A stretch of 64,000 nt of DNA, from contig OX123190.2 in NCBI GenBank assembly GCA_944739405.2, positions 61,833,805 through 61,897,804 on the forward strand, given 5' to 3'. The notes beneath the pieces were generated by a model. It was not told the DNA's origin. It made no database searches and worked only from the letters and a program-made list of their open reading frames with translations. Made by a program: the position numbers and the translations under genes. Origin of the DNA: Euclidia mi. Its lineage: Eukaryota > Arthropoda > Insecta > Lepidoptera > Erebidae. This document shows positions 1-10,110 of this stretch, piece by piece. Each line of letters starts with the position of its first letter. The stretch's first letter is position 1.

Positions 1-540
1 GAGTTCAATTCGTGATTTAGAGTCCTTCAATAAATCTATATTAAAATCTCCAGTAATGATGACCTTTTTATTTATTTTATGCCTTAATTTGGTCATTAAT
101 TTCTCCAGTTTTTTTAGAAATAAGTGTACGTTAGAATTGGGTATACGATAGAGACACACTATTATGCAGTTGTATTGAGGAATATCTATACCGCAGGCTT
201 CAAACACAAACTCGGTAGTAAGATCTTGTAGGCATGCCAGTTTATTTGATTCAATATGGCATCTACACATAATGCAAACTCCTCCACGTCTTTGTTTTGA
301 TCTAGAAAACGAGTTGGCCAGATAAAAATCGTTCAATTTAATATTGTTTTCATCTCCTAACTTTAAAAACGTTTCACTAAAACAAAGCACATCAATGTAG
401 TAACCATTATTAGCTATATCATTTAGAGTGATTTGTAGAATATCCCTTTTATTTAAAATGCCTGAAATATTTTGATGAAGTATAGAAAATGTATTTGATT
501 TATTATTATTAACGAAAAAGTAGTTTGAAAGTTTTGTCTC
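1..540 (-). CDS. LINE ORF2, N-terminal endonuclease part (cut by window edge)
   Basis: Reading the minus strand from 540 to 1 gives one open frame of about 180 residues with no stop. It carries blocks typical of the apurinic-like endonuclease at the start of non-LTR retrotransposon ORF2: LHQNISGILNKRD, then CFSETFLK, then RRGGVCIM, LYRIPNSN and finally ITGDFNIDLL near position 20-60. In LINEs this domain nicks the target DNA to prime reverse transcription. The rest of ORF2 (reverse transcriptase) lies beyond base 1. The frame opens just after a stop at 541-543, overlaps the end of ORF1 by about 30 bases in the +1 frame, and has no ATG before about position 240, so it probably depends on frameshifting or reinitiation after ORF1. 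The clade is probably CR1/jockey-like; this is inference. Confidence 0.85.
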
Positions 541-1705
541 TTACGTTATTGCGTTCATTTTGACTGTAATTGATAGTATTTGATTGCTTACTAGGGATTG
601 AATTATAAATTTTTGGGAAGTACTTATATAAGGTTTGTTGTTTAAGTTTTTTGTCATTTTTTGATTCAGCACTTTGGGCTGTATAACTCATGATAGGTGA
701 ACCCGTTTTATGTGCATTAAAGCTTAAATACTTAATTTTGTAATCAATACAATCAATCATATAATTCAGACGCTTACAGGTGTCGAAACGACCGGTAATC
801 ACAAAATGACAGTTGGGTATGTTCTGACATATTAATTGAATCTCATTATTTAATTTGTATTCGTTCATAAACTTATTCCTTACAACATTTAACACAAGAA
901 CAGTGCAGGTAGTCAGTTTTTTTAACGTGCCTACCAATTCCAATATCACGTTCAAAGGGTTCACATCATTTTCCCCTACACATAATATAACCTTGTCGCC
1001 AGAGTTGACTTGAGTATGCTGAATATCCTTTAAGATTTGTTCTGAGGATGCGAGTGGCTTAGTAAATCCTATAATATTGTAATTCTCGTACCTAGTGTTT
1101 CTTCTAGAGCGCAACAGTTTGGAGGCTAGCCCGACACATTGTTGTGAACCATAGATAAATATTCTTCTTTGAGGTGGTTCATTTGTTTTAGAAGTATCAT
1201 TAGTATTATTAACCACCATATCAGATTTTTTTGTTCCTGTTAAAGTATCCCCGTCTGGAATACTAATAAGCTTCTGGGTACTCTGCACACCAGGTTCCAG
1301 CAGAAGACAGCTACTATTTATGTCATCGGTAGGCTTAGGAAAAACAGATGGTGATAACCGATTCATAGCACGACGTCTATCCTTTTTAGTAGATCTAGTT
1401 GGAGTGGGATTAATGTAGCATATAGTTTTAAGTTGAGAAATTGTCTTATCTCTTTCCATGATTTGATCTTTCAAGCATCGATTTTCCATTATTATATTTT
1501 CTATTTCTGTATGAGCACTCTCCAGTTGCTTTTTTAAGTTTAATATCTCCTCTTTCTGTTCTTCTATTTCATTATTGTAATTAGTTGACAAATCGGGCAG
1601 GCTATGCGCCCGTAAATCATAACTTGATGATGATATGAAGGAGACGTCCATATTTTCAATAGATTTTGGAGCTTTATCCCGAAATGTTATATTTTCATAA
1701 TCCAT
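509..1705 (-). CDS. LINE ORF1 protein, coiled coil plus SGNH/esterase-like domain
   Basis: An intact 398-codon frame starts with ATG at 1705. Residues about 40-95 form a heptad-rich coiled coil (EEQKEEILNLKKQLESA and following), as expected for a trimerising, RNA-binding ORF1 protein. Residues about 105-115 are basic (STKKDRRRAMNR). Residues about 178-310 look like the SGNH/esterase-type domain found in ORF1 of CR1-related elements: RRIFIYGSQQCVG at the start, then a GDKVILCVGENDVNP block resembling the GxND motif, then strands ending in FVITGRF. The tail is basic and low complexity. It is followed on the same strand by the ORF2 endonuclease, which fixes the identity as a LINE first ORF. No RNA-recognition motif or CCHC knuckle is visible. 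The frame is undamaged, so the copy may be young. Confidence 0.75.
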   Translation of the reverse strand: MDYENITFRDKAPKSIENMDVSFISSSSYDLRAHSLPDLSTNYNNEIEEQKEEILNLKKQLESAHTEIENIIMENRCLKDQIMERDKTISQLKTICYINPTPTRSTKKDRRRAMNRLSPSVFPKPTDDINSSCLLLEPGVQSTQKLISIPDGDTLTGTKKSDMVVNNTNDTSKTNEPPQRRIFIYGSQQCVGLASKLLRSRRNTRYENYNIIGFTKPLASSEQILKDIQHTQVNSGDKVILCVGENDVNPLNVILELVGTLKKLTTCTVLVLNVVRNKFMNEYKLNNEIQLICQNIPNCHFVITGRFDTCKRLNYMIDCIDYKIKYLSFNAHKTGSPIMSYTAQSAESKNDKKLKQQTLYKYFPKIYNSIPSKQSNTINYSQNERNNVRDKTFKLLFR

Positions 1706-2265
1706 TTCTTATCTTATTTATAATTAAGAAATTTTTTGTAAGACTGGTAAGATCAACAATGATGGGAATTCAAGTTTCTTATGTGGCAACACTGTATTGT
1801 AGGTTGCAACACTAATTAACATATGGCAACACGACGAAGTTCGATTCATTCATTCATTAGTAGATTTGGTCGTGTCCCATCTCTAGTAGAAAATGTATTG
1901 TCTATGACTTTGTTTTGCGACAAATGTCAAAATTTGAAATCTTTCAGCCGTTCAATGATATTTATTATTTAGTTGATATTTATTACGTTTTTACACTTTG
2001 TTTCTCACATTAACCACGATGTGCACACATATAATAACAAACATCCGTTCAAACACTTTTTTAGACGTCACTGAACGATGATATGCGCTGATCGAAAATT
2101 GTAGTTTATTTGTCTTTCTTAGCAGAAGGCCTTGGTATTTTTTGTTGCTAACATTTATTGGCAATATTTGTTCACTTTTACACTTATTTAACCACTTTTT
2201 GATCTTGAGAAATCAAAATAACTAATTTCGAGGATTTTAAAATACGCGGACTATGTTTACATTGA
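1706..2265. other. Junction between the LINE 5' end and the gypsy element, no gene
   Basis: This stretch should hold the LINE 5' untranslated region (minus strand, next to 1706) and the left end of the gypsy element. I see no long terminal repeat and no primer binding site matching anything downstream of 6305. GGCAACAC or GTTGCAACAC occurs three times within 1783-1832. The gypsy element therefore looks truncated on its 5' side. Confidence 0.5.
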
Positions 2266-3075
2266 CGATTGACAGATGTCATCGTTATTGAAAAAATTGA
2301 TGAATTTATGTCCTGTAGATCTATTCCACATGACAAGATGTTGTCTTTCGCTTTTGAAATATTTTCGGGTGACGCATTAGTTTGGTATCGTTCTGTTAAA
2401 AATAATGTAAAGACTTGGTTAGAACTTTGCGAACTTTTAAAACGAGATTTTAGTCCGCATAACTACGATTACCGACTTATGACGGAGATTCGTCAGCGCT
2501 CACAAGGCGAGAACGAATCAATAACTATTTACGTGGCAAAAATGCACGGTCTGTTTTCACGACTTAGTTCTCCTATCGCTGATTCGGAGAAGCTAGAAAT
2601 TTTACTAAATAATATTAGACCTTGTTACACTAATTGTCTGCTCACTGCAAAGGTTGTTGACGTTGATAGTCTGGTCGAAGTTTGTCGTCTTTTCGAAAAT
2701 TACCAAAGTCGCAGTAAGCAATTTTCTGAACCTCCTAAAGTTTCAAAGAATACTGTAGCACCCGATCTAGCGTATAATTATCCGTTTTCTAATTTTTCTT
2801 CAAACAAAAATGTTTACAATCATAATAACTTCAATAAATATAACTCTGTCGCCGATACATCGAGATACAAGTCTGTACCACAAGTCAACGCCGTATCGAG
2901 TACTTCTAATATAAATAAAACTTTTTGCGTGCGTTGTAGATGCAATTCGCACTCATTACGTAATTGCCGTCAGCCACACTACCTAATCTGTTTTAAGTGC
3001 GGCACAAAGGGTTTCAAGGTGTCAGACTGCCCCAATTGTAAATCTAAGTCGACCCCTACAGTTTCAAAAAACTAG
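2266..3075 (+). pseudogene. gag: Ty3/gypsy gag, 5'-truncated
   Basis: The open frame starts after a stop at 2263-2265, and its first in-frame ATG is about 13 codons in. It begins in the middle of the family's conserved capsid-like region (FSGDALVWYRSVKNN, then LLKRDF and IRQRSQGENESI), so the N-terminal part of Gag is missing or decayed. The C-terminal nucleocapsid part has a canonical CX2CX4HX4C knuckle (CVRCRCNSHSLRNC). The second cysteine cluster, CFKCGTKGFKVSDC, has Phe where His is usual and is followed by another CxxC, a variant I associate with insect gypsy Gag. The ORF ends with TAG at 3073, directly after a slippery heptamer that leads into pol. Confidence 0.85.
3066..3072 (+). promoter_or_regulatory. 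Predicted -1 ribosomal frameshift site, gag to pol
   Basis: The heptamer A AAA AAC (X XXY YYZ type) is in the gag frame and is immediately followed by the gag stop codon TAG. A one-base backward slip places the ribosome in the frame that continues without a stop into the protease and reverse transcriptase. The pol frame is exactly the -1 frame, so the geometry fits. No downstream stimulatory pseudoknot was established by eye. Confidence 0.75.
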
Positions 3076-6000
3076 TTAATAAGGATTGTGGAAAATCAAA
3101 TTATACAACTAATTGTAATAAAACAGAGTGGAATAATTGGTTGGACTTTTTAAAAAAATTCTTTAATAGCTATCATATTTCCTCAATCCGTAATTCTAAA
3201 GTAGAATATTTACCTTACGTTACTCTAAAATTAAACGGAATACCTACCACAGGTCTTTTAGATTCTGGATCTTGCGTTACAATTTTAGGTAATAATTTGC
3301 ATAACTTATTTTTGAAAGACAATGTTTTGGATAAATCGAAACCTTTAAGGTTAATAACAGCAGGCGGCGAACGATTTGAGTCTTTGGGATCGGTATTTCT
3401 ACCCTTCGAGTTTCAGGATAAATTGATTAACTTAGAAGTTCATGTTGTACCTGGGATTCAAAATTCCCTTATCCTTGGCATGGATTTTTGGCGAAGCTTT
3501 GGCCTATTTCCTAACAAATTGGAGTCTGTTTTGATTGTGAACAAGTCTGACGCTCAAGTAATGGAGTTGCAGGCAGTTCCCCCTACACATCTTGTTTCTT
3601 ATGATCATCTTACAGTCGACCAGAGAGCTACCGCTGACAACATTATTTCTAAATTTACCGATATTTCATACGAGAAGCGGGGTCTCGGTTGCACAAATAT
3701 TATTTCTCATTCAATTGATACAGGTGATTGTCCCCCTATTCGGCAAAGATTTTATCGCATGTCTCCCGATAAACAAAGAATATTAATAAAGCATCTTGAC
3801 GACATGCTCTCAGAGGATGTTGTTGAACGATCCGAAAGCCCGTGGTCAAATCCGGTCATTTTGACACCAAAGAAGAATGGTGAACTGCGTTTCTGTTTGG
3901 ACAGTCGAAAATTAAATTCCGTTACAAAAAAAGATGCTTATAGCTTGCCTTATATTTCGGAAATTTTAGATAATCTGAGAGATGCTAAATACTTGTCTAG
4001 TTTAGACCTGTCTAAATCTTTTTGGCAAACATTAATTAAAGAAGAGGACCGTTGCAAAACAGCCTTTTATATTCCCACGCGTGGCACATTTCAATTCAAA
4101 AGAATGCCTTTCGGTCTTACGAATGCGCCAGCTACTCAACAACGATTAGTTGATATTTTATTTTATGGCCCAGAATTTGAAAATAAGGTTTTCTGTTTTA
4201 TCGATGACATAATCTGTATCACGTCCAGCTTCAGCGAGCATATTACTCTTTTATTACGCATTCTTGATAAACTAAAAAGCGCTAATTTAACAATTAATCT
4301 CGAAAAATGACAATTTTTTAGAGATAAACTAAAATATTTAGGCTATGTTGTCGACTCTAGTGGATTGCATCCCGATCCGGATAAAGTTAATTCAATGAAA
4401 AATTATCCCACTCCTTCTAATAGAAAAGAAGTACGTCGATTTTTAGGCGCAGCCTCGTGGTACAGGCGTTTTATACCGAATTTTAGCTCTATTGCTGCAC
4501 CCTTAAATAAGTTAACATCTCAAAGTAAAAACGCACCTCCATTCTGCTGGACGACAGAGGCTAATGAGGCGTTTAATAACCTAAAGAATTGTTTGATTTC
4601 CTCCTCGGTGTTGGCTTGTCCTGACTACTCGCAACCGTTTGAAACACACTCAGATACTAGCGATTTTGGTCTTGGCGCGATCCTCTGTCAAAGGTTAAAT
4701 GGTGAGGAAAGAGTCATAGCGTACTATAGCAAATCACTCAGTAAGCAAGAAAAAAATTACAGTGCCACAGAGCGAGAGGCCCTGGCTGTTCTATCTGCTA
4801 TAGAACACTGGCGTTGTTATGTTGAAAATGGTAAAAAGTTTATTGTTTACACTGATCACGCTGCTTTGAAATGGTTCTTGACCTTAAATAACCCTACTGG
4901 CCGGTTAGCCAGATGGGGAGTTCGCTTATCTTCCTATAATTTCGAAATACGTCATCGTCGGGGTTCCGATAACGTTTTACCTGATTTTCTGTCTCGCTCT
5001 TTACCCGTTTCTGCTATTGCTAATGATATAAATATAGATATTAATTCTAATCAGAATTTACCAGTTTCTACTAATGATCCTTGGTATTTAAATATCTATA
5101 AAGGCTGTTTAAGTTCTCCGACTTCCTTTGTTAACTATCAAGTAATAAACAATAAATTGTATTGTTTTAAAAAAACATTAAACCCTCTCACTAGAGAATT
5201 TCAATGGAAAGAGGTTATTCCGTCTGACCAAAGAATTGACATTCTAAGGGAGAATCATTCTTCGCCCACTGCTGGACATCTGGGTATCTTTAAGACATAC
5301 AAACGTCTTGCACTTAATTACTTTTGGCCTGGTATGTACTCCGATGTTGTCAAGTTCGTCAGTTCATGTGAACCTTGTATCACCCATAAACACCAAAACC
5401 ACCCAAATTTAGGTCTAATGGGAAAACCCAAATCATGTCAAAAGCCCTTTCAGACGATTAGTATTGATTTGATTGGTCCATTGCCCCCCAGCAGAAAACA
5501 AAACACTTTTATATTTGTGGTCAGTTGTTGTTTCTCTAAATATTGTTTGCTTTTCCCCATTAAACGGGCAACTGCAGAAGTGATAACAAAAATTCTCGAG
5601 GAAAATGTATTTTTGGTGCATGGAATTCCATCTACTATTGTTTTGGATAACGGTAAACCATTTATTAGCGCAACCTTTAAAAGTATGTTGTCAAAATATA
5701 AAATTCCAAATTTGCATTTTACACCGTTGTATACTCCCCACGTTAACTCAGTTGAACGTTACAACAAAACCATTATTACAGCTATTTCAACTTTCATAGA
5801 ATCTGATCATCGAATCTGGGACACCTTAATCACTAAGGTTCAGTTCGCCCTTAACTGCGCAGTTAGTGAGGTTACTGGTTATTCTCCTAATTTCCTTGTT
5901 TTTGGTAGGGAGGTCATAACATGTGGTTCTCAGTATATTGACAAGGAATTTAATTCCAATATGGTGCTCGAACCACGGGACGGCTATGCCGAAACTTTAG

Positions 6001-6305
6001 GCTGCTTATCCTCTATTTTCGAGAAGGTACATTCAGCTCTGTTGTCGGCCCACCAACGAAATTGTTCATCTTATAATCTTCGCCGTAAACCGGCAGAATT
6101 CAATGTCGGTGATATAGTTTGGCGCAGAACGTTTCTACTTAGTGACAAGGATAAATACTTTAGCAAGAAATTGGCGCCTAAATTTATTAAATGTAAGATT
6201 GCCTCAAAAAAGTCACCCCTAGTATACAAGCTTAACGACATGGCCGGTAAACCTTTAGGAGAATGGCACATCAAAGATTTAAAGTTGATTAATTACAAAG
6301 AATAA
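3072..6305 (+). pseudogene. pol: Ty3/gypsy pol: protease, RT, RNase H, integrase, with one in-frame stop
   Basis: Entered by -1 frameshift. Domains in order: aspartic protease (LLDSGS active site near 3255, ILGMDFW flap-end motif near 3470); reverse transcriptase from about 3750 (SLDLSKSFWQ with the first catalytic Asp, FIDDI catalytic box near 4197); RNase H about 4640-4990 (THSDTSDFG, ATEREAL, YTDHAALKW, LPDFLSR); integrase zinc finger HHCC about 5255-5370; integrase core with the DDE residues in SIDLIG near 5460, LDNGKPF near 5647 and VERYN near 5755; C-terminal GDIVWRR domain ending in WHIKDLKL. There is no env. The only visible defect is an in-frame TGA at 4308-4310 between the RT palm and RNase H; both sides are otherwise in the same frame and well conserved. 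The C-terminus is complete, so damage is limited to this stop and the missing 5' part of the element. Confidence 0.95.
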
Positions 6306-6555
6306 TAAAAGCATAAAAACAACAATGTAAGACGCATATCTATACTAAGTTATAATTACCTACATAATCATTTGCGAAGGCCAACAATGGTTCTTATGTT
6401 TTCGAATCGAAGCCCACAAGATAATGTATTGTGTTGTGTTAATGATTTATGTAAACATGCTAACATAAAATGAATAAATGTTTCAGTTATAAATGGTAAT
6501 AAAGTTTATTACATGTAATATTGTTACAAAGATTCTGTTGTTTATCTAACTATCA

Positions 6556-6800
6556 GTTATGGCTCAGTGGTTAAAAAGTCGTTGTAGGATCGGTCTGGTG
6601 TTCGATTCTCGCATGTGTATTTTCTATAAATGCATATTGATTGGCGTGTTGTTTTTCGCTGTGCCTTGTTCTGAAGTTCTGTTGTTATTCTTAATTCTGT
6701 ATAAATTCCATAATCAATTGTTATTATAGGTACTTTATAAACATTCAGAGTAATTAACCGTGCGTCGCGAGCTCGGAATAGTCGAATAGTACCTACCATT
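6556..6800 (+). repeat. tRNA-derived SINE-like sequence
   Basis: A tRNA-like pol III promoter is visible: an A-box-like TGGCTCAGTGGTT near 6560 and a B-box-like GGTGTTCGATTC about 35 bases on. The following 180 bases have no coding potential. It lies downstream of pol, so it may be an insertion in the 3' part of the gypsy element. The end points are approximate. Confidence 0.4.
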
Positions 6801-7408
6801 TAGATCGTACCTACCTAGTTGTCGTTATGACGCACGCGCGTTCACTCAGCGACGCGCCGATAAATAAATGCCTAACTAATGATTCACCATTGTTTACATT
6901 CAAAAGGTGTTTACTGGTCGTGTTGTAGTATTAATTAGAGCAAAATATTTATTAAATTCTTTCCTTTGACATTGAGCGGTCCGGTCGTGTCTGAGGCTTA
7001 TATTACTTTTGTTCATCGTTACGAAAAATCTGTTGTTACACCTAACTATATTCAAAAAGTTTACTTATCTAGTGGCAAAGGCCGAACCCAAGATTTTTAA
7101 GTCGTAGGGCTAGATCAAGTTCTTATATCTACAAACCATTATTACCTAATAATTACCCTAAGCGCTTCTCCATAGATTGTTATCTTTGCTATTGGGCCAT
7201 TACACTGGCCTTGGCATTTACATGTAGGTATGTGTGATGAATTATGAATGATAAATGTTTATGTTCAAGTTCAGACTGCCGTTGTACGCGTGAAGAATGC
7301 AAGCGTGGGTCATTATTATTTAGGTATACTAATAAGCGTATAGGGTTGTCACTTGTTCAAGGTACTCATGCCCCTGTTTTCTCTAATTCCAGGGAGTATC
7401 TTCAGGCG
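6801..7408. other. Non-coding stretch downstream of the gypsy element
   Basis: No coding region or named repeat is recognised. Position 7031-7040 ends in TTACA and could be an LTR terminus, but no partner copy is present upstream to prove it. Confidence 0.4.
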
Positions 7409-7456
7409 CCCGTTGGGCTAGGGAATTTTCCTTAGGGAAAATCCCGGCCTAACGGG
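7409..7456. repeat. Imperfect inverted repeat
   Basis: CCGTTGGGCTAGGGA on the left pairs imperfectly with the sequence ending in CCCGGCCTAACGG on the right, giving a stem of about 20 pairs with few mismatches. It is followed directly by a run of G and then TGTGTGACG. Confidence 0.6.
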
Positions 7457-7459
7457 GGG

Positions 7460-7930
7460 GGTGTGTGACGTCGTGCCTCCGCGCTTGCGAGCCCCACTAC
7501 GATGACGCACTGGAGTGGGGACCCTCACCCGCTTGCCGACGATATATATACCAGCGACACACGTGGTTGGCCTTCTTTTTCTTCTGCTGGGACACGTCAA
7601 AGCTGAGTATCCATCCGTGGACCTGTGGAGTGTCAACTTACGACCTACGCCCTGGATAATTATCTAGCCGGTTAACCTCAAGTGTCAGTTCTTTTATGTA
7701 ATCAAAACCATTGTGAATCTGGAATATAACGCGAGTTTAATATGTCCTGGTGATATTTTTTTATTTATTTCCCGTAAGACAACCTAAGCATCTCTTTTTA
7801 TTGCTCGGCGAGTGATCGATCCCGGCTATCCCGTGAAAATCGATCACTCGTGCGACACAGTTCCTTTCCAAAATAAACCATTATAACACTGTCAAGTTAG
7901 CAGGTTGTTCTAAAAAGACGAAAATTACAG
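7460..7930 (+). repeat. Possible LTR (solo or 3' LTR), weak
   Basis: The stretch begins TGTGTGACG right after a run of eight G (polypurine-like), has a TATA-like GATATATATA at about 7541, an AATAAA-type signal near 7872, and could end at ATTACA near 7930. No second copy exists in the window, so the LTR call cannot be verified. If it is the 3' LTR of the gypsy element, the 3' non-coding region would be more than 1.1 kb long, which is unusual. Confidence 0.25.
7809..7850. repeat. Perfect 12-bp inverted repeat
   Basis: CGAGTGATCGAT and ATCGATCACTCG are separated by 18 bases. It may be a stem-loop in the putative LTR. Confidence 0.7.
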
Positions 7931-9090
7931 GCTATCGCGTGGATCTCGCGAATTGCCGCGTTGCATTTTTCATGAGTCCAAGAGTATCGGGCGGTATGAA
8001 TCGTTGATTTAATTATTGAGATCGCCCCGCACTCAGTGTTTGAAGAACGGTTAGGGATCTTTTGAGTTAATCATGAATATTAGGGGAGCCAATGGAGTTA
8101 TTTAGGAGAATGCTTGTAAGCATAATGTTAAAGATTATGGAGTCAAGCAAGCGAATGAGGTTTGCTTTGAAAATAATTTAAAAAGGAAACCTCCTAAATA
8201 AAGAGAGCACCGTAGAGATTCTGAACACTTTTTATTTTTAATTTAGAAGACTCGACTTCGAATAACTGAGGCCAATGTTTTTTCTAAGTAGAAGACATAT
8301 TATAGCTTGTTATGAATTTCACTTGACTAAGCTATTGTGTTATGAACATATAACTGGTATCAACATCCTCTCCAAAACACTCTGTCGCTAATCTATGTAA
8401 CAAATAGCCTACTCAAAGCAGCCGCAATGAACGATGACAAATACTTTAATCTGGTATTTCTAGTGAGTATGCGAAAAATATTGTGTGAAGGTAAAAATAC
8501 AGTTTTGAACAACGATAATAATATTGTGTTTTGTTTATGCAGAGTAACTCTGGATGTAGGAAGACCTTATTGACAATTTAATGTGTCTATTATATAGCAC
8601 TAGTGCTGGTTCTAGGATTGCCTAGGCAAAACTTATATTGTATGCAACGGGAGACATGGATTCGTGTGCTGAAGACTAATATTATATAAAATTTAAGGCA
8701 AGAGCGACGGCAACTGGGCACATTATTATAAAAGTGTGGAGAGAAAATGTTGTAAAAATACATGGACTTTTGCACTCTTATCACTTGAATATTAACAAAC
8801 TATTAAAAATTGCAAAATAAAATATATAAAAAATAGCCTCAAGATATTCGGTTTTATTTTTGGTTACTGGACATATATTTTGCCGGAGTGAAATACAAGG
8901 AAGTTATACTAACATAATAAATATCACAGTAATATATTTTCAAACTAACGCGATTTCTAACGTGGTCTAGTTGGGATGATTAATAAGACATCCGTGACCA
9001 AGCCCTGTATAACCCTGGCGGAAAAGGTGGCGTACGTTTATTTTCAATGAATTACACGACAAAGAATAAATATAGTACGATATAGAAATA
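7931..9090. other. No gene recognised
   Basis: AT-rich sequence without a credible ORF or recognised repeat. Confidence 0.5.
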
Positions 9091-9098
9091 TCGGAATA

Positions 9099-9310
9099 TT
9101 ATAAAATAATTGATTTTAAACCGTTTTCCCTTAATTTCCTCTGTACGACCTCAAGGCAATCTTGAACAGGAACATTGGTGAATAGTGACTCAACATCAAA
9201 ACTCACCATCACCTCGTCTGGTTCCTTTTTCGTGCTCTTGATAATTTCTATAAAGTGGCGAGAGTCCTTCACGAAAGTGTGTGTCTTGCCTATTGGTACT
9301 GAGGCGCAAT
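9099..9310 (-). pseudogene. Penelope-like RT fragment, inverted
   Basis: The minus-strand frame reads [18 protein letters not shown] and then [15 protein letters not shown], the start of a Penelope-like element reverse transcriptase with the first catalytic Asp in [12 protein letters not shown]. It stops at 9099 after about 65 relevant residues, so most of RT is missing. It abuts, head to head, the plus-strand endonuclease part of the same kind of element at about 9300. This arrangement is what an internal 5' inversion during target-primed reverse transcription would leave. Confidence 0.8.
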
Positions 9311-9973
9311 GGATACAGGAAGAAGATACTCCGTCTGAAGAGGAAAGATCGTAGACCTGAAGTAAGCAGAGTGCCGGCGTACATGCCATATCTAAAGGGA
9401 GTGACGGACAAGGTTGGAACAGAACTCAAGAAATACTCCATCAAGAGTGTATACAGTCCGCTCTCTAAGATTGCACACAATCTGCGTACCCCAAAGGATG
9501 TCATTCCTCTCCAAACACCTGGCGTCTACAAAGTCGATTGCAGCTGTGGTAGTTCATATATCAGGCAGACTAAGCGTACAATCGCTGAAAGAGTAAAGGA
9601 ACATATCGCAGCTGTAAAAAACCGACAGATTAATAAGTCGGCGATAGCTGAGCATTTGTTGGAGTCTGGACCAAACCACTGGATAGAACTGCATCAACCA
9701 CAAGTCTTATCCACCGATCGTCACTATTACTCCAGGATAGTACGTGAAGCGGTAGAAATCAAGAAACATAACAATTTCAACCGGGAGGATGGATATAGAT
9801 TATCGGCTACTTGGAATCCAGTCATCAGCAAGTGTAGACACCGCCGCAGTGATAAATCTCAACAGTGTGTAGACGTCATTAGTGTAGTGTGTCGGAGTAC
9901 CGACATTGCGAACTTAAATAAAGACCAAGTGAGGGTAGGTGCCGAAACCCGCACTTCCACAAGACGGCGCTGA
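9290..9973 (+). pseudogene. Penelope-like element C-terminus with GIY-YIG endonuclease
   Basis: The recognisable sequence starts at [11 protein letters not shown] just after the inversion junction, continues through the linker [15 protein letters not shown], and reaches the GIY-YIG nuclease: [19 protein letters not shown], then [10 protein letters not shown] and the C-terminal [15 protein letters not shown] containing the expected catalytic Glu. The YIG glycine is replaced by Arg (YIR), which would be expected to impair the nuclease. In Penelope elements this domain makes the target nick. The frame is otherwise open to a stop at 9973. A paralogous copy lies at 24,046-24,545 on the minus strand. 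Confidence 0.85.
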
Positions 9974-10110
9974 GCTCTCATCAGTCTCTCCGCGACCACG
10001 CTCGGTGCAAGACGAGCGAAACGTCGGAACCAAATATGTATTTATACCTTATATAAGTTAGTTGTACGCGATTAAGACCCGCTAATTTATTTTGTATGAT
10101 ATTATAAAAT
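9974..10110 (+). repeat. 3' terminal region of the Penelope-like element
   Basis: The sequence after the endonuclease contains GACGAGCGAAACGTCGGAA followed by a TATTTATACCTTA segment and GCGATTAAGACCCGCTAA. The same order recurs at 37,507-37,605, which defines it as the 3' end of this family. A GCGAAACGTC core is shared and resembles the strand found in Penelope hammerhead ribozymes, but a complete ribozyme core was not identified. Confidence 0.7.

Noticed and set aside
1740..2265. 5' LTR of the gypsy element
   Set aside because: No sequence here matches anything downstream of pol, and gag itself lacks its N-terminal part, so a 5' truncation is more likely.
3592..3786. ORFs in other frames inside pol (also 5,433-5,799 and 6,071-6,274)
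   Set aside because: Shadows of the pol frame without family resemblance.
9974..10040. Hammerhead ribozyme in the Penelope 3' end
   Set aside because: GCGAAACGTC is present but I could not place a CTGATGA core with a matching stem II on the same strand; CTGATGAG occurs only on the opposite strand.
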